A stretch of DNA of 64,000 bases from Bacteroides fragilis (GTDB lineage: Bacteria; Bacteroidota; Bacteroidia; Bacteroidales; Bacteroidaceae). Within the stretch, counting starts at the first letter, position 1. Every line of letters begins with the position of its first letter. The position numbers and the translations under genes are program-made. Positions 25,921 to 37,271 of this stretch are shown here, piece by piece. A model generated the notes under the pieces. The model saw only the letters and a list, made by a program, of their open reading frames with translations, ran no database searches and had not been told where the DNA came from. The stretch lies in NCBI RefSeq assembly GCF_019583405.1, contig NZ_SZUU01000001.1:1-64000 (forward strand), in the 5' to 3' direction.

Positions 25921-28689
25921 ATGCAAACCTTAAATGATGATAGTATGAAACAACACCGGATCATTCACATACCAACATTCGTCTTAGCTTTGTTTTTGAT
26001 GTTTACCACCTCTGTTTTGCGAGCACAGGATAAGCCTGTTTGGCCGGCAGATTCTCTTATTACTGTGGGATACGCTACCGGGAATAAAAAGAATATTTCC
26101 GGTTCGGTGGAAAAAATCACGGAGTTAGGAATGAATAAAGATCAGATTACCAATCCCTTGGAGGCTATCCGTGGACGTGTTCCCGGACTCACTATAGAAA
26201 AAGGAACCAATGGTCCGGCTGCTTTGGATGCCGTACGTTTGCGGGGAACCACTTCACTGACCAGTGGTAACGACCCTCTGATTATTGTTGACGGTGTGTT
26301 TGGTGATCTCAGTATGTTGACTTCTATATATCCTACCGATATAGAAAGCTTTACTATCTTGAAAGATGCTTCGGAGACAGCACAATATGGTTCCCGTGGT
26401 GCTTCAGGTGTTATCGAGATCACTACCAAGAAAGGAATTCGGGGCAAAACCAGAGTCAGCTATAACGGTAGTTTCGGCATATCTTCCGTATACAAAAATC
26501 TGGAGATGCTTTCCGGCAGTGAGTTTCGCAATCTGGCGCAGCAACAGGGCATTTCAATACTTGATAAAGGGAATGAAACCAATTTTTTGAAAGAGATAGA
26601 GCAAACAGGTCTGCAACAGAATCATCATGTTGCATTTTATGGTGGGACGGATGCTTCAAGCTATCGTGTTTCGTTGGGTTTTATGGATCGTCAGGGCATT
26701 ATATTGAACGAGGATATGAAGAATTTCACTTCGAATATGAACATGACCCAGCATGTTTTTGATGATTTTCTGGTGTGCGAGTTAGGTATGTTTGGCTCTA
26801 TCCAAAAGAACCATAATTTGTTTGACCTTCAAAAAACATTCTATTCGGCTGCAACTTTTAATCCTACATATCCCGATCACCGTAATCCGGAAACCAGTTC
26901 CTGGGATCAGATTACCAATGCCAGCCAGATCACTAACCCTTTGGCCTGGATGGAAGTGAAAGATCATGATGCGACTTCACATATCAGTACTCATGCCCGG
27001 CTGACCTTTAACTTACTGCGCGAGCTTAAACTGATTCTTTTTGGTTCTTATACTTATAATATTGTTGAAAATTCCCAGTATCTGCCTACATCTGTATGGG
27101 CACACGGACAAGCATATAAAGGTATCCGGAAAATGGAATCACTGCTTGGCAATCTGATGTTGACCTATAAAAAGAACCGGAATAAACATTATTTTGATGT
27201 GCTGGCCTTGGCGGAACTTCAAAAAGAGACTTATAGCGGTTTTTACACCACTGTGACCAATTTCAATTCCGATCAGTTTGGTTATAACAACCTTCAGGCA
27301 GGTGCCATTCGCCTTTGGGAAGGAACGAACTCTTATTTTGAACAGCCGCGGTTGGCATCTTTTCTCGGTCGCTTCAATTATACATTTGACGATAGGTATA
27401 TCCTTACGGTGAATGCCCGTACCGATGCTTCTTCCAAGTTTGGTGCCAATCATAAATGGGGCTTTTTTCCATCCGTGTCGGCTGCCTGGGTTGTCAGTGA
27501 AGAGAAGTTTATGAAGCGTATTTCATTGGTGGATAATCTGAAATTCCGTATCGGTTACGGGCTGGCCGGCAATCAGAGTGGCATCGACTCTTATACAACG
27601 CTTAATCTGGTAAAGCCTAACGGAGTTGTTCCTGTTGGGAGTTCACAGGTGGTTACTTTGGGTAATATGCGTAATACCAATCCCGATTTGAAATGGGAAG
27701 TAAAGCGTACTTTTAATGCAGGTGCGGATCTTGGTATGTTTGGCAACCGGTTACTCTTTTCTTTGAACTACTATAATTCCAAGACCTCTGATATGCTTTA
27801 TCTTTATAATGTCAGTGTACCGCCTTTTACCTATAACACTCTTTTGGCAAATATAGGTTCCATGCGTAACAGCGGTACGGAGATTGCTGTCGGCATCACT
27901 CCTTTGAAGACCCGTGACATGGAATTGAACATTAATGTTAATGTCACTTTCCAGCAAAATAAATTGCTTTCATTAAGTGGAATGTATGGTGGAGAGAATA
28001 TTTCGGCACCTGAGTATAAAAGCCTGGCAAGTCTGGACGGAGCCGGATTTCATGGCGGATATAATCATATTGTGTATCAGATGATAGGACAACCCTTAGG
28101 GGTATTCTACCTGCCTCATTGCAAAGGGCTTATTTCCGATGGCAATGGTGGGTATACGTATGACATTGCCGATTTGAACGGAGGAGGGGTGAGCCTTGAA
28201 GATGGAGAAGACCGCTATGTGGCAGGTCAGGCGGTGCCCAAGACTTTGCTTGGCTCCAATATCAGCTTTCGCTATAAGCGTTTCGATCTCTCAGTACAGA
28301 TAAACGGGGCGTTCGGTCATAAAATCTATAACGGTACTTCACTGACCTACATGAATATGAATATTTTTCCTGATTACAATGTAATGAAGAAAGCTCCCGG
28401 ACGTAATATCAAAGACCAGACCGCTACGGACTATTGGCTGGAGAAAGGCGATTATGTAAACTTCGATTATGTTACGATAGGCTGGAATGTTCCGGTGTCG
28501 AAGTGGAAAAAATACGTCCAGTCCCTCCGTCTCGCATTGACTGTCAATAATCTGGCTACTATTACCGGATATTCCGGTCTGTCACCTATGATCAACAGTT
28601 CTACCGTTAATTCTACTTTGGGAGTGGATGACAAACGGGGATATCCTTTAGCACGTACCTATACGCTTGGTTTGAGTATTAACTTTTAA
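25921..28689 (+). CDS. Second SusC-family transporter, lacking the usual N-terminal domain
   Basis: 922 residues. Signal peptide ends at about residue 36 (VLRAQ). An ATG at 25945 (MKQHRI) is an equally good start and gives a tidier signal peptide. Only about 15 residues separate the cleavage site from the TonB-box/plug region (ITVGYATGNKKNISGSV), so both STN and the carboxypeptidase-regulatory-like domain of ordinary SusC proteins are missing. The plug (LRGTTSLTSGNDPLIIVDGVFGD) and the barrel ending LSINF are intact. It is paired with the SusD at 28705 and probably imports another sialoglycan-derived oligosaccharide. No clear promoter was found in the 11-bp gap after the terminator, so expression may rely on read-through. 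Confidence 0.88.
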   Translation: MQTLNDDSMKQHRIIHIPTFVLALFLMFTTSVLRAQDKPVWPADSLITVGYATGNKKNISGSVEKITELGMNKDQITNPLEAIRGRVPGLTIEKGTNGPAALDAVRLRGTTSLTSGNDPLIIVDGVFGDLSMLTSIYPTDIESFTILKDASETAQYGSRGASGVIEITTKKGIRGKTRVSYNGSFGISSVYKNLEMLSGSEFRNLAQQQGISILDKGNETNFLKEIEQTGLQQNHHVAFYGGTDASSYRVSLGFMDRQGIILNEDMKNFTSNMNMTQHVFDDFLVCELGMFGSIQKNHNLFDLQKTFYSAATFNPTYPDHRNPETSSWDQITNASQITNPLAWMEVKDHDATSHISTHARLTFNLLRELKLILFGSYTYNIVENSQYLPTSVWAHGQAYKGIRKMESLLGNLMLTYKKNRNKHYFDVLALAELQKETYSGFYTTVTNFNSDQFGYNNLQAGAIRLWEGTNSYFEQPRLASFLGRFNYTFDDRYILTVNARTDASSKFGANHKWGFFPSVSAAWVVSEEKFMKRISLVDNLKFRIGYGLAGNQSGIDSYTTLNLVKPNGVVPVGSSQVVTLGNMRNTNPDLKWEVKRTFNAGADLGMFGNRLLFSLNYYNSKTSDMLYLYNVSVPPFTYNTLLANIGSMRNSGTEIAVGITPLKTRDMELNINVNVTFQQNKLLSLSGMYGGENISAPEYKSLASLDGAGFHGGYNHIVYQMIGQPLGVFYLPHCKGLISDGNGGYTYDIADLNGGGVSLEDGEDRYVAGQAVPKTLLGSNISFRYKRFDLSVQINGAFGHKIYNGTSLTYMNMNIFPDYNVMKKAPGRNIKDQTATDYWLEKGDYVNFDYVTIGWNVPVSKWKKYVQSLRLALTVNNLATITGYSGLSPMINSSTVNSTLGVDDKRGYPLARTYTLGLSINF

Positions 28690-28704
28690 TTTGGAGGATT
28701 AATT

Positions 28705-30336
28705 ATGAAAAGGCACTATATATATTCCTTTATCTGTATCCTGATGTTTAGTCTGCTGTTTTCATGTGATGACTTTCTGAATGAAAATCCTAAAGACAAG
28801 ATTCCCGAAGAGGATGCTTACAAGAGTCTCACCGATTTGTATTATAATGCAGTGGCTTCCTTATACAATAACATAGGAGGTTATAGTGATAGTCAGGGGT
28901 TGCAGGGCACCGGCAGGGGAATTTACGATCTGAATACCTTTACCACCGATGAGGCTATTATGCCTACCCGTGGAGGTGACTGGTATGATGGAGGATTCTG
29001 GCAGGGACTTTTTCTTCATCGTTGGGGAGTCGATAATGATGCTATTCAGGCTACGTGGGAGTATTTATATAAGGTTATAGGTCTTTGCAATCAGTCACTT
29101 GAACGAATCGATACTTATCAGGAGACTCATCACGACACGGAACTTCCTGCTTACCGGGCAGAAGTTCGTGCTTTCCGTGCTTTGTATTACTATCATTTAA
29201 TGGATTTGTTCGGACGTGTTCCTCTAATTCTCTCATCTGCTATACCTTTGAAAGAGGTGAAACAAAACAGTCGTAAAGAAGTTTTTGATTTTATTGTAAA
29301 GGAGTTACAGGAGTCTGCCCCTTTATTGGCGCAAACATATAGCAATCGTTCCGGCAGTTATTATGGGCGAATTACCCGTCCCGTGGTCCATTTCTTGCTT
29401 GCCAAACTTGCCTTGAATGCTGAGATATATGCGGATGATAACTGGACCGATACACAATATCCCGATGGAAGAGACATCTATTTTGAAGTAGATGGCAACC
29501 GGCTCAATGCCTGGCAAACGGTGGAGGCATATTGCGATTCCATTACTGCGGCGGGATATCGTCTGGAAGATAACTATGAAGCAAACTTTGCTGTTTACAA
29601 TGAATCTTCTGCCGAGAATATTTTTACCATTCCAATGAGTAAGACTTTATATACTAACCAGATGCAATATCTTTTCCGTTCCCGTCACTATAATCATGCC
29701 AAGGCCTACGGATTGGGAGGAGAGAATGGTTCAAGCGCTACTGTGGAAGTACTTCGAACCTTTGGGTATGATACCCAAACTGTCGATCCCCGTTTTGATA
29801 AATGTTATTTTGCAGGTGTTGTTTACGATTTGAAGGGAAAGGTCATCACACTCGATGACGGTACTTTGCTGGAGTATTTTCCTTGGAAGGTGGATGTCGA
29901 TATCTCTAATACCTCCTATGAAAAGACCGCAGGCGCACGGATGAAAAAGTATGAGATTGATGAAACCGCCACAAAAGATGGTAAACTGATGGAAAATGAT
30001 ATTGTACTCTATCGTTATGCCGATGTTTTATTAATGAAGAGTGAGGCGAAAGTCCGTAACGGAGAAAATGGAGATGTAGAACTGAATCTTGTTCGTGCCC
30101 GTGTGAATGCTCCTTTCCGGACAGCCACATTAGAAAGCTTACTTTCGGAACGTCAATTAGAGTTTGCCTGGGAGGGTTGGCGCAGGCAAGATTTGGTTCG
30201 TTTTCGCCAATATACCCGTGCTTATACAAGCAGGCCCCGGCTTCCGGGTGAGGAAAGTGGCTATACCACAGTATTTCCTATTCCGGAGAAAATCCGTTTG
30301 ATGAATCCCAACCTGACACAGAATCCGGGATATTGA
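28705..30336 (+). CDS. Second SusD/RagB-family lipoprotein
   Basis: 543 residues. Lipobox Cys21 (LLFSC) followed by DDFLNENPKDK, typical of SusD. Conserved SusD patterns appear as RAEVRAFRALYYYHLMDLFGRVP and, near the end, LLSERQLEFAWEGWRRQDLVRFRQY, then NPNLTQNPGY at the C terminus. It lies 15 bp after the second susC and completes a transporter pair. It is shorter than the first SusD (671) and clearly not a recent copy, so it probably binds a different ligand. Confidence 0.9.
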   Translation: MKRHYIYSFICILMFSLLFSCDDFLNENPKDKIPEEDAYKSLTDLYYNAVASLYNNIGGYSDSQGLQGTGRGIYDLNTFTTDEAIMPTRGGDWYDGGFWQGLFLHRWGVDNDAIQATWEYLYKVIGLCNQSLERIDTYQETHHDTELPAYRAEVRAFRALYYYHLMDLFGRVPLILSSAIPLKEVKQNSRKEVFDFIVKELQESAPLLAQTYSNRSGSYYGRITRPVVHFLLAKLALNAEIYADDNWTDTQYPDGRDIYFEVDGNRLNAWQTVEAYCDSITAAGYRLEDNYEANFAVYNESSAENIFTIPMSKTLYTNQMQYLFRSRHYNHAKAYGLGGENGSSATVEVLRTFGYDTQTVDPRFDKCYFAGVVYDLKGKVITLDDGTLLEYFPWKVDVDISNTSYEKTAGARMKKYEIDETATKDGKLMENDIVLYRYADVLLMKSEAKVRNGENGDVELNLVRARVNAPFRTATLESLLSERQLEFAWEGWRRQDLVRFRQYTRAYTSRPRLPGEESGYTTVFPIPEKIRLMNPNLTQNPGY

Positions 30337-30408
30337 AATTGCAAAATATTATGTGGAGATGATTATTGTAAATCATAAAATAATCCATCATTATATTAGA
30401 AATATCTA

Positions 30409-30439
30409 TTTATAAGGTAAATCGTTCTTGCTACTTTTG
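30409..30439 (+). promoter_or_regulatory. Promoter before third GH2 gene
   Basis: TACTTTTG at 30432-30439 matches the -7 consensus. TTTA at 30409-30412 with a 19-bp spacer is a plausible -33. It lies in the 163-bp gap between susD and the GH2 gene at 30500. Confidence 0.6.
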
Positions 30440-30499
30440 CGTATTGATACAAAATCAGTGAAGTAACATTGTTTTCAACCTTATAGATAATATGAAATA

Positions 30500-33286
30500 A
30501 TGAAGATCAAAACACTAACACTTTTCTCGTTTTTATTGGCTTCCTGTTCGCAGCAGGTTACTAAGATCGACTTGTCGGGTAGTTGGCAGTTTACGACCGA
30601 TTCTACTCTTTGGGACAGTACGGTCCTGTTACCCGGATCCATGGCTTCCAATGGCTTGGGAGAAGACATTACTGCCAATACTCCGTGGACCGGAGGTATC
30701 GTTGATTCAGCCTATTTCCGGAGTGATGCCTATGCCCGTTATCGTGAACCGGGTCATGTTAAAATCCCCTTTTGGTTGCAGCCTGTGAAGTATTACAAGG
30801 GGGCAGCCTGGTATAAAAAAGAGGTGACTGTTCCGGAAGGCTGGTGGCAACAGGATATCAGTTTATTTCTGGAACGTTGTCATTGGGAAACTCGTTTGTG
30901 GGTAGATGATAAAGAGGTCGGTATGCAGAATGCATTGGGTGCTCCACATCAGTACGACTTATCGGATGTCCTGACTCCCGGAAAACACACATTAACTTTA
31001 CGTATCGATAATCGTGTAAAGGATATCGATCCGGGTGAAAATTCCCACAGTATTTCCGATCATACCCAGGGCAATTGGAACGGGGTTATCGGGGATATGT
31101 TTCTTCAGGTGCGTCCTCAGGTGAACATTGCACGTACGACTATTTTCCCGGATATATCAGCTAAAAGCATTCGTGTGAAAACATTCCTCCGTAACCGTAA
31201 GAAGAATGAAGTGACAGCTTTGCTCGCTTTGGAGGCTGATGGCAAACTTTTGCAAAAGGAGGTCAATCTTCAGCCGGGGACTAATGAAGTGGAGGCTGTT
31301 CTGGCTTTGGGAGATGATATCCGTTTGTGGGATGAATTTCATCCGAATTTATATCGATTGAAAGTAAGTCTGACTGATAAGCAGCAAAAGACCACTGATT
31401 TTAGTGAAGAGTCTTTTGGTATGCGTGATTTTAAAGTAATCAATGGTTGTATCACGATTAACAACCGTCCTGTCTTTTTGCGTGGTGCGTTGGATTGTGC
31501 CGCTTTTCCTAAAACAGGCTATCCGCCCACTGACAAAGAAACTTGGAGAAGGATATTCACAGCTTTTCAGGCACATGGGCTGAACCATGTTCGTTTTCAT
31601 TCATGGTGTCCTCCTGAGGCTGCATTTTGTGCGGCTGATGAAATGGGACTTTATCTGGAAATAGAATGTTCCTCTTGGGCCAATCAGTCTACGACGATTG
31701 GTGACGGTCGTCCGCTCGATCGGTTCATTTGGGACGAAAGTGAACGGATTGTCAACACGTTTGGCAATCATCCTTCGTTTTGTATGATGATGTATGGCAA
31801 TGAACCGGCAGGTGTGGGGAGTAGTACTTATCTGGCCAACTTTGTCACAACATGGAAGGATCGGGATAATCGCCGCTTGTATTGTAGCGGTGCAGGATGG
31901 CCCATGTTGGCGGTCAATGATTTTTTAAGTGATCCTGCTCCCCGCATTCAGGGATGGGGACAGGGACTTCGGAGTATTATCAACGCAGAACCTCCCCGTA
32001 CCGATTATGATTGGTCGGAATATGTCAGTCGCTTCAGCCAACCTGTTGTAAGTCACGAAATCGGGCAATGGTGTGTTTATCCTAATTTTAAAGAGATCAG
32101 CAAATATGACGGTGTCATGCGTCCTGCAAATATGGAAATTTTCAGGGATATTCTGCAAAATAATGGTATGATACATCTTGCAGACAGTTTCTTGCTTGCG
32201 TCCGGCAAATTACAGGCACTCTGCTATAAAGCAGATGTTGAGGCTGCTTTACGTACCAGGAATTTCGGTGGATTCCAGTTACTGGGACTCAATGACTTTC
32301 CGGGACAAGGTACAGCATTGGTCGGTGTACTGGATGCTTTCTGGGAAGAAAAAGGTTATATTTCTCCCGAAGAGTACCGCCGTTTCTGTGCTCCAACCGT
32401 CCCTTTGGCACGTTTGCCTAAACTTATTTATAAAAATGACGAACTGTTGAACGCCCGGGTAGAAGTGGCTCATTATGGCGAAACTCCACTAAAGAATGTG
32501 GCAGCCGGATGGACTTTGTCCGATACGGCAGGGAATGTACTGCAGTCCGGACAGTGGAAAATAGATTTACTTCCCATAGGCAATAACTTTCCATTAGGAG
32601 ATATTTCCGCTTCTTTAGCTCAGATGGAAACTCCCCGGCGTTTGGTGTTGGAGGTGGCAGTCGGTGAGTGGAAGAACAGTTGGAATGTTTGGGTTTATCC
32701 CGCTTTGCCACTCAAAGTAGAGGGAGAAGAGAGTATCCGGATGGTTGACTGTTTGGATGCCACTACCCTAAAGGCTCTTGAAGGAGGTGCTTCTGTATTG
32801 TTATCTTTAAAGAAAGGGACACTGACCCGTCAAATGGGAGGTGATATTCAGGTCGGATTTTCCAGTATTTTCTGGAATACTGCTTGGACAGGAGGACAAG
32901 CTCCTCATACATTGGGTATTTTGTGTAATCCGAAACATCCGGCTTTGAGTCAATTCCCCACAGAATATTACAGTGATTATCAATGGTGGGATGCCATGAG
33001 CCATTCCGGTGCCATTAAAGTGGCCGAACTTTCCCCTGAAATAGCTCCGATAGTGCGTGTCATCGACGATTGGTTTACAAATCGTCCTCTCGCCTTGCTA
33101 TTTGAGATAAAAGTAGGTAATGGAAAATTGTTGGTATCGGGCGTTGATTTCTGGCAAAACATGGATAAGCGTGTCGAGGCACGCCAATTATTGTATAGCT
33201 TGAAAAAGTATATGGCAAGTCCGGCTTTCTCTCCGGTCGTATCTGTACAGGCAGAGCAAGTGCAGCAATTAGTCTCTGATAAATAG
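30500..33286 (+). CDS. GH2-family glycosidase lipoprotein
   Basis: 928 residues, lipoprotein (Cys16 in LLASC). An N-terminal GH2 sugar-binding domain (IDLSGSWQFTTD) is followed by an immunoglobulin-like domain and a TIM barrel with the acid/base Glu in MMYGNEPAG (about 434) and a candidate nucleophile in VSHEIGQWC (about 519). The C-terminal 300 residues are a separate all-beta extension. The sequence is distant from the beta-mannosidase and beta-galactosidase in this locus, so sugar specificity (beta-Gal, beta-GlcA or other) is not assigned. It has its own promoter and is closed by a strong terminator that also serves the convergent dnaJ. Confidence 0.85.
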   Translation: MKIKTLTLFSFLLASCSQQVTKIDLSGSWQFTTDSTLWDSTVLLPGSMASNGLGEDITANTPWTGGIVDSAYFRSDAYARYREPGHVKIPFWLQPVKYYKGAAWYKKEVTVPEGWWQQDISLFLERCHWETRLWVDDKEVGMQNALGAPHQYDLSDVLTPGKHTLTLRIDNRVKDIDPGENSHSISDHTQGNWNGVIGDMFLQVRPQVNIARTTIFPDISAKSIRVKTFLRNRKKNEVTALLALEADGKLLQKEVNLQPGTNEVEAVLALGDDIRLWDEFHPNLYRLKVSLTDKQQKTTDFSEESFGMRDFKVINGCITINNRPVFLRGALDCAAFPKTGYPPTDKETWRRIFTAFQAHGLNHVRFHSWCPPEAAFCAADEMGLYLEIECSSWANQSTTIGDGRPLDRFIWDESERIVNTFGNHPSFCMMMYGNEPAGVGSSTYLANFVTTWKDRDNRRLYCSGAGWPMLAVNDFLSDPAPRIQGWGQGLRSIINAEPPRTDYDWSEYVSRFSQPVVSHEIGQWCVYPNFKEISKYDGVMRPANMEIFRDILQNNGMIHLADSFLLASGKLQALCYKADVEAALRTRNFGGFQLLGLNDFPGQGTALVGVLDAFWEEKGYISPEEYRRFCAPTVPLARLPKLIYKNDELLNARVEVAHYGETPLKNVAAGWTLSDTAGNVLQSGQWKIDLLPIGNNFPLGDISASLAQMETPRRLVLEVAVGEWKNSWNVWVYPALPLKVEGEESIRMVDCLDATTLKALEGGASVLLSLKKGTLTRQMGGDIQVGFSSIFWNTAWTGGQAPHTLGILCNPKHPALSQFPTEYYSDYQWWDAMSHSGAIKVAELSPEIAPIVRVIDDWFTNRPLALLFEIKVGNGKLLVSGVDFWQNMDKRVEARQLLYSLKKYMASPAFSPVVSVQAEQVQQLVSDK

Positions 33287-33303
33287 AATATTCTGTTTTA
33301 TAT

Positions 33304-33349
33304 AAATTTGCCCGGGTTTACATCTTTCGACGTATACCCGGGCAAATTT
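33304..33349. terminator. Bidirectional terminator between GH2 and dnaJ
   Basis: A perfect GC-rich stem, aaatttgcccgggt (33304-33317) with acccgggcaaattt (33336-33349), flanked by A and T runs on either side, lies between two convergent genes. Confidence 0.85.
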
Positions 33350-33360
33350 TATGAAATATT

Positions 33361-33392
33361 CTCTGTGTAGATCAGTGTGATCGGTGGTGAAA
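33361..33392. repeat. Degenerate intergenic repeat (CTGTG/GGTGGTGA type)
   Basis: Ctctgtgtagatcagtgtga followed by tcggtggtga resembles the dispersed intergenic words of Bacteroides genomes based on CTGTGTAGATCTGTG and GTGGTGA. A related, inverted copy is at 39375-39457. Confidence 0.4.
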
Positions 33393-33396
33393 CTTC

Positions 33397-34581
33397 TTAG
33401 TCGAAAAGACTTCTGAACTTCTTGAATATCTTTTCTTTAATTGAAGTACTTGGTTTGAAGTTCTTCGATTCTTCCAGTTTTTCCAAAGTACTTTTTTCGT
33501 CTTTACTCAGTGTCTCCGGCACATATACGCTTACGTTGACCAGCAGATCCCCTGTGCCGTAACCGTTTACGCTTGGCAACCCTTTACCGCGGAGTCGGAG
33601 CACTTTTCCCGGTTGTGTACCTGCTTCGATTTTTACCTTCACTTTTCCGTCGATGGTTGGAATTTCTACCGCACCTCCGATAGCTGCTGTAGGGAAACTC
33701 AGCAATAAGTTGTATACCAGATCGTTTTCATCACGAATCAGCTCCGGATGTGGCTCTTCTTCCACCAAAATCAATAGGTCGCCCGGGATACCGTTATGTT
33801 TTCCGGCATTTCCTTTGCCGCCCATAGAGAGTTGCATGCCTTCTGCTACTCCGGCGGGAATTTTTACTGTTACTACTTCCTCACCGTATTCGATACCTTC
33901 TCCACCACAAACCTTACACTTGTCTTTAATGATTTTTCCCTCGCCATTACAAGTAGGACACGTAGTACGTGTCTGCATGGTTCCTAAGATGGTTTGCTGG
34001 TTACGGATTACCGAACCACTGCCTTTACAGGTCGGACAAGTTTCAGAACCGCCATTACCTTCTGCCCCTGTTCCGTGACAGTGCGAACAAGGTACATATT
34101 TTTTTAGTTTGAATTTCTTTTCAACTCCTGTAGAGATCTCTTTCAAATTCAGCTTCACCTTCACCCGGAGGTCTGAGCCACGGAATTTTCTCTGTTGAGA
34201 ACCTCCGCCTCCAAATCCGCCGAAGCCTCCGAAACCACCACCGAATCCGCCGCCGCTATGGCCGCCGAAAATATCACCGAACATAGAGAAGATGTCGTCC
34301 ATGGACATTCCGCCACCGAATCCTCCGAACGGTCCGCCGTTTCCGGCTGCTCCACTCATTCCTGCATGACCAAACTGGTCGTAGCGGGCACGTTTATCCG
34401 GATTACTCAGTACGTCATACGCTTCGGCTGCTTCTTTAAACTTTTCTTCTGCTTCCTTATCACCCGGATTTTTGTCCGGGTGATATTGGATGGCTTTTTT
34501 CCGGTATGCTTTCTTTATTTCTTCGACTGTTGCCTCTTTCGTGACTTCCAGCACTTCGTAATAATCTCTTTTTTCTGCCAT
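33397..34581 (-). CDS. dnaJ: Chaperone protein DnaJ
   Basis: 394 residues. J domain at the N terminus with YHPDKNPGD (HPD about residue 35), a long Gly/Phe-rich linker (about 76-130), four zinc-binding repeats ([32 protein letters not shown]; about 160-230) and a C-terminal substrate-binding domain. It stimulates the DnaK ATPase and delivers unfolded proteins. It lies 50 bp downstream of grpE in the same direction, so the two form an operon; dnaK itself is not in the window. It is convergent with the glycan locus and marks its right boundary. Confidence 0.98.
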   Translation of the reverse strand: MAEKRDYYEVLEVTKEATVEEIKKAYRKKAIQYHPDKNPGDKEAEEKFKEAAEAYDVLSNPDKRARYDQFGHAGMSGAAGNGGPFGGFGGGMSMDDIFSMFGDIFGGHSGGGFGGGFGGFGGFGGGGSQQRKFRGSDLRVKVKLNLKEISTGVEKKFKLKKYVPCSHCHGTGAEGNGGSETCPTCKGSGSVIRNQQTILGTMQTRTTCPTCNGEGKIIKDKCKVCGGEGIEYGEEVVTVKIPAGVAEGMQLSMGGKGNAGKHNGIPGDLLILVEEEPHPELIRDENDLVYNLLLSFPTAAIGGAVEIPTIDGKVKVKIEAGTQPGKVLRLRGKGLPSVNGYGTGDLLVNVSVYVPETLSKDEKSTLEKLEESKNFKPSTSIKEKIFKKFRSLFD

Positions 34582-34631
34582 ATTTTAGTTTCGTTGATTT
34601 TAATTATGTTAGCAAGTTTGTCGTGTTCCGG

Positions 34632-35219
34632 TTATTCACCCACAACAACTTTTGCATGGCGGATTACTTTGCCGTTAAGGGTATATCCGGTTTGTACACA
34701 ATCCAGTATTTTACCTTTCTGTTCTTCTGTCGGAGCAGGGATCACAGCGATGGCTTCGTGATAATCCGTATCCAGCGGTTGGTCTTTGGTTTCGATAACC
34801 TTCACTCCATCCTGCGACAGAATAGACAGGAACTTATTATATATCAACTCAACACCCTCTTTTACGGCAGCTACGTCTGTAGCCGTTTCCATAGTTGTCA
34901 GTGCACGTTCCATGTCGTCGATTACCGGCAGAATACTTTTGATGCTCTTCTCACCACCGTTCAGAATCAACTCTGCTTTTTCTTTGATGGTCCGTTTACG
35001 GTAGTTATCGAATTCAGCCGAAAGACGGAGGTATTTGTCCTTCTGATCTTCGATCTGGCTATGGGCTTCTTCCAGTTCTTTTTCCAATTTCTCCTCTGCG
35101 GTCAGCGGTGTACTTTCCTCAGTGGCTTCTTCGTTTTGCGACTGTCCTTCAACGGTATCTTGAATATCGTCTACTGTCAACTCTTCTTCTTTCTTGGTTT
35201 TTTTTTCTTTTGGGTCCAT
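34632..35219 (-). CDS. grpE: Nucleotide exchange factor GrpE
   Basis: 195 residues from the start chosen here (MDPKEKK). An acidic, Lys/Glu-rich N terminus is followed by a long coiled coil (EKLEKELEEAHSQIEDQKDKYLRLSAEFDNYRKR) and the C-terminal beta wing (GVKVIETKDQPLDTDYHEAIA). It releases ADP from DnaK. Reading frame is open to 35390, but that region includes the apparent promoter (-7 box at 35337-35344, minus strand), so starts upstream of about 35330 are unlikely. An ATG at 35261 is the alternative. Confidence 0.96.
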   Translation of the reverse strand: MDPKEKKTKKEEELTVDDIQDTVEGQSQNEEATEESTPLTAEEKLEKELEEAHSQIEDQKDKYLRLSAEFDNYRKRTIKEKAELILNGGEKSIKSILPVIDDMERALTTMETATDVAAVKEGVELIYNKFLSILSQDGVKVIETKDQPLDTDYHEAIAVIPAPTEEQKGKILDCVQTGYTLNGKVIRHAKVVVGE

Positions 35220-35336
35220 ATCTATTCTGTTTTTATTCTTGTTAAACGGATTTAGTTTCATGTCAATACGGCATTTTAATGTATTGGCTTTGCAGCAAAA
35301 ACTTTGCCAGTTTGTTCGTTTTGCCAAAAAACGCAG

Positions 35337-35344
35337 CAAAGGTA
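35337..35344 (-). promoter_or_regulatory. Promoter -7 box for grpE-dnaJ
   Basis: TACCTTTG on the minus strand matches TAnnTTTG and would start the grpE transcript near 35330. No consensus -33 was seen. Confidence 0.55.
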
Positions 35345-35393
35345 ATACTTTTATGTCAGATTGACACATTACTGATAGTTCGTTATTCACTAA

Positions 35394-37067
<1,674 letters not shown>

Positions 37068-37105
37068 TGATGTACGGTTTTGGACGATGAACGATTAACG
37101 ATTAA

Positions 37106-37152
37106 CGATGAACAGGTGCCCATTCATGCGCAACCTGTTCATCGTTTTTTTT
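37106..37152 (+). terminator. Terminator after the ABC-F gene
   Basis: Perfect 12-bp stem cgatgaacaggt (37106-37117) / acctgttcatcg (37133-37144) followed by eight T. Flanking bases repeat the words cgatgaac, cgattaacg and gttcatcgtt several times from 37084 to 37215, so the hairpin sits in a small repeat cluster. Confidence 0.85.
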
Positions 37153-37271
37153 GTTCGCATTCACTTTATTTATCGTTTACTGTTGTTCATCGTTCATAGT
37201 TTATCATTCATCGTTATTTTACCTTTCTCCATTTATTACGTATCATATATAAACAACATATACCGTGGCTT

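Noticed and set aside
35220..35390. Upstream extension of grpE
   Set aside because: Contains the minus-strand -7 box at 35337-35344 and a sequence unlike GrpE; start 35219 (or 35261) preferred.
37081..37215. Repeated cgattaacg / gttcatcg words as a CRISPR-like or tandem array
   Set aside because: Units are short, irregular and partly explained by the terminator hairpin; no spacers or cas genes.
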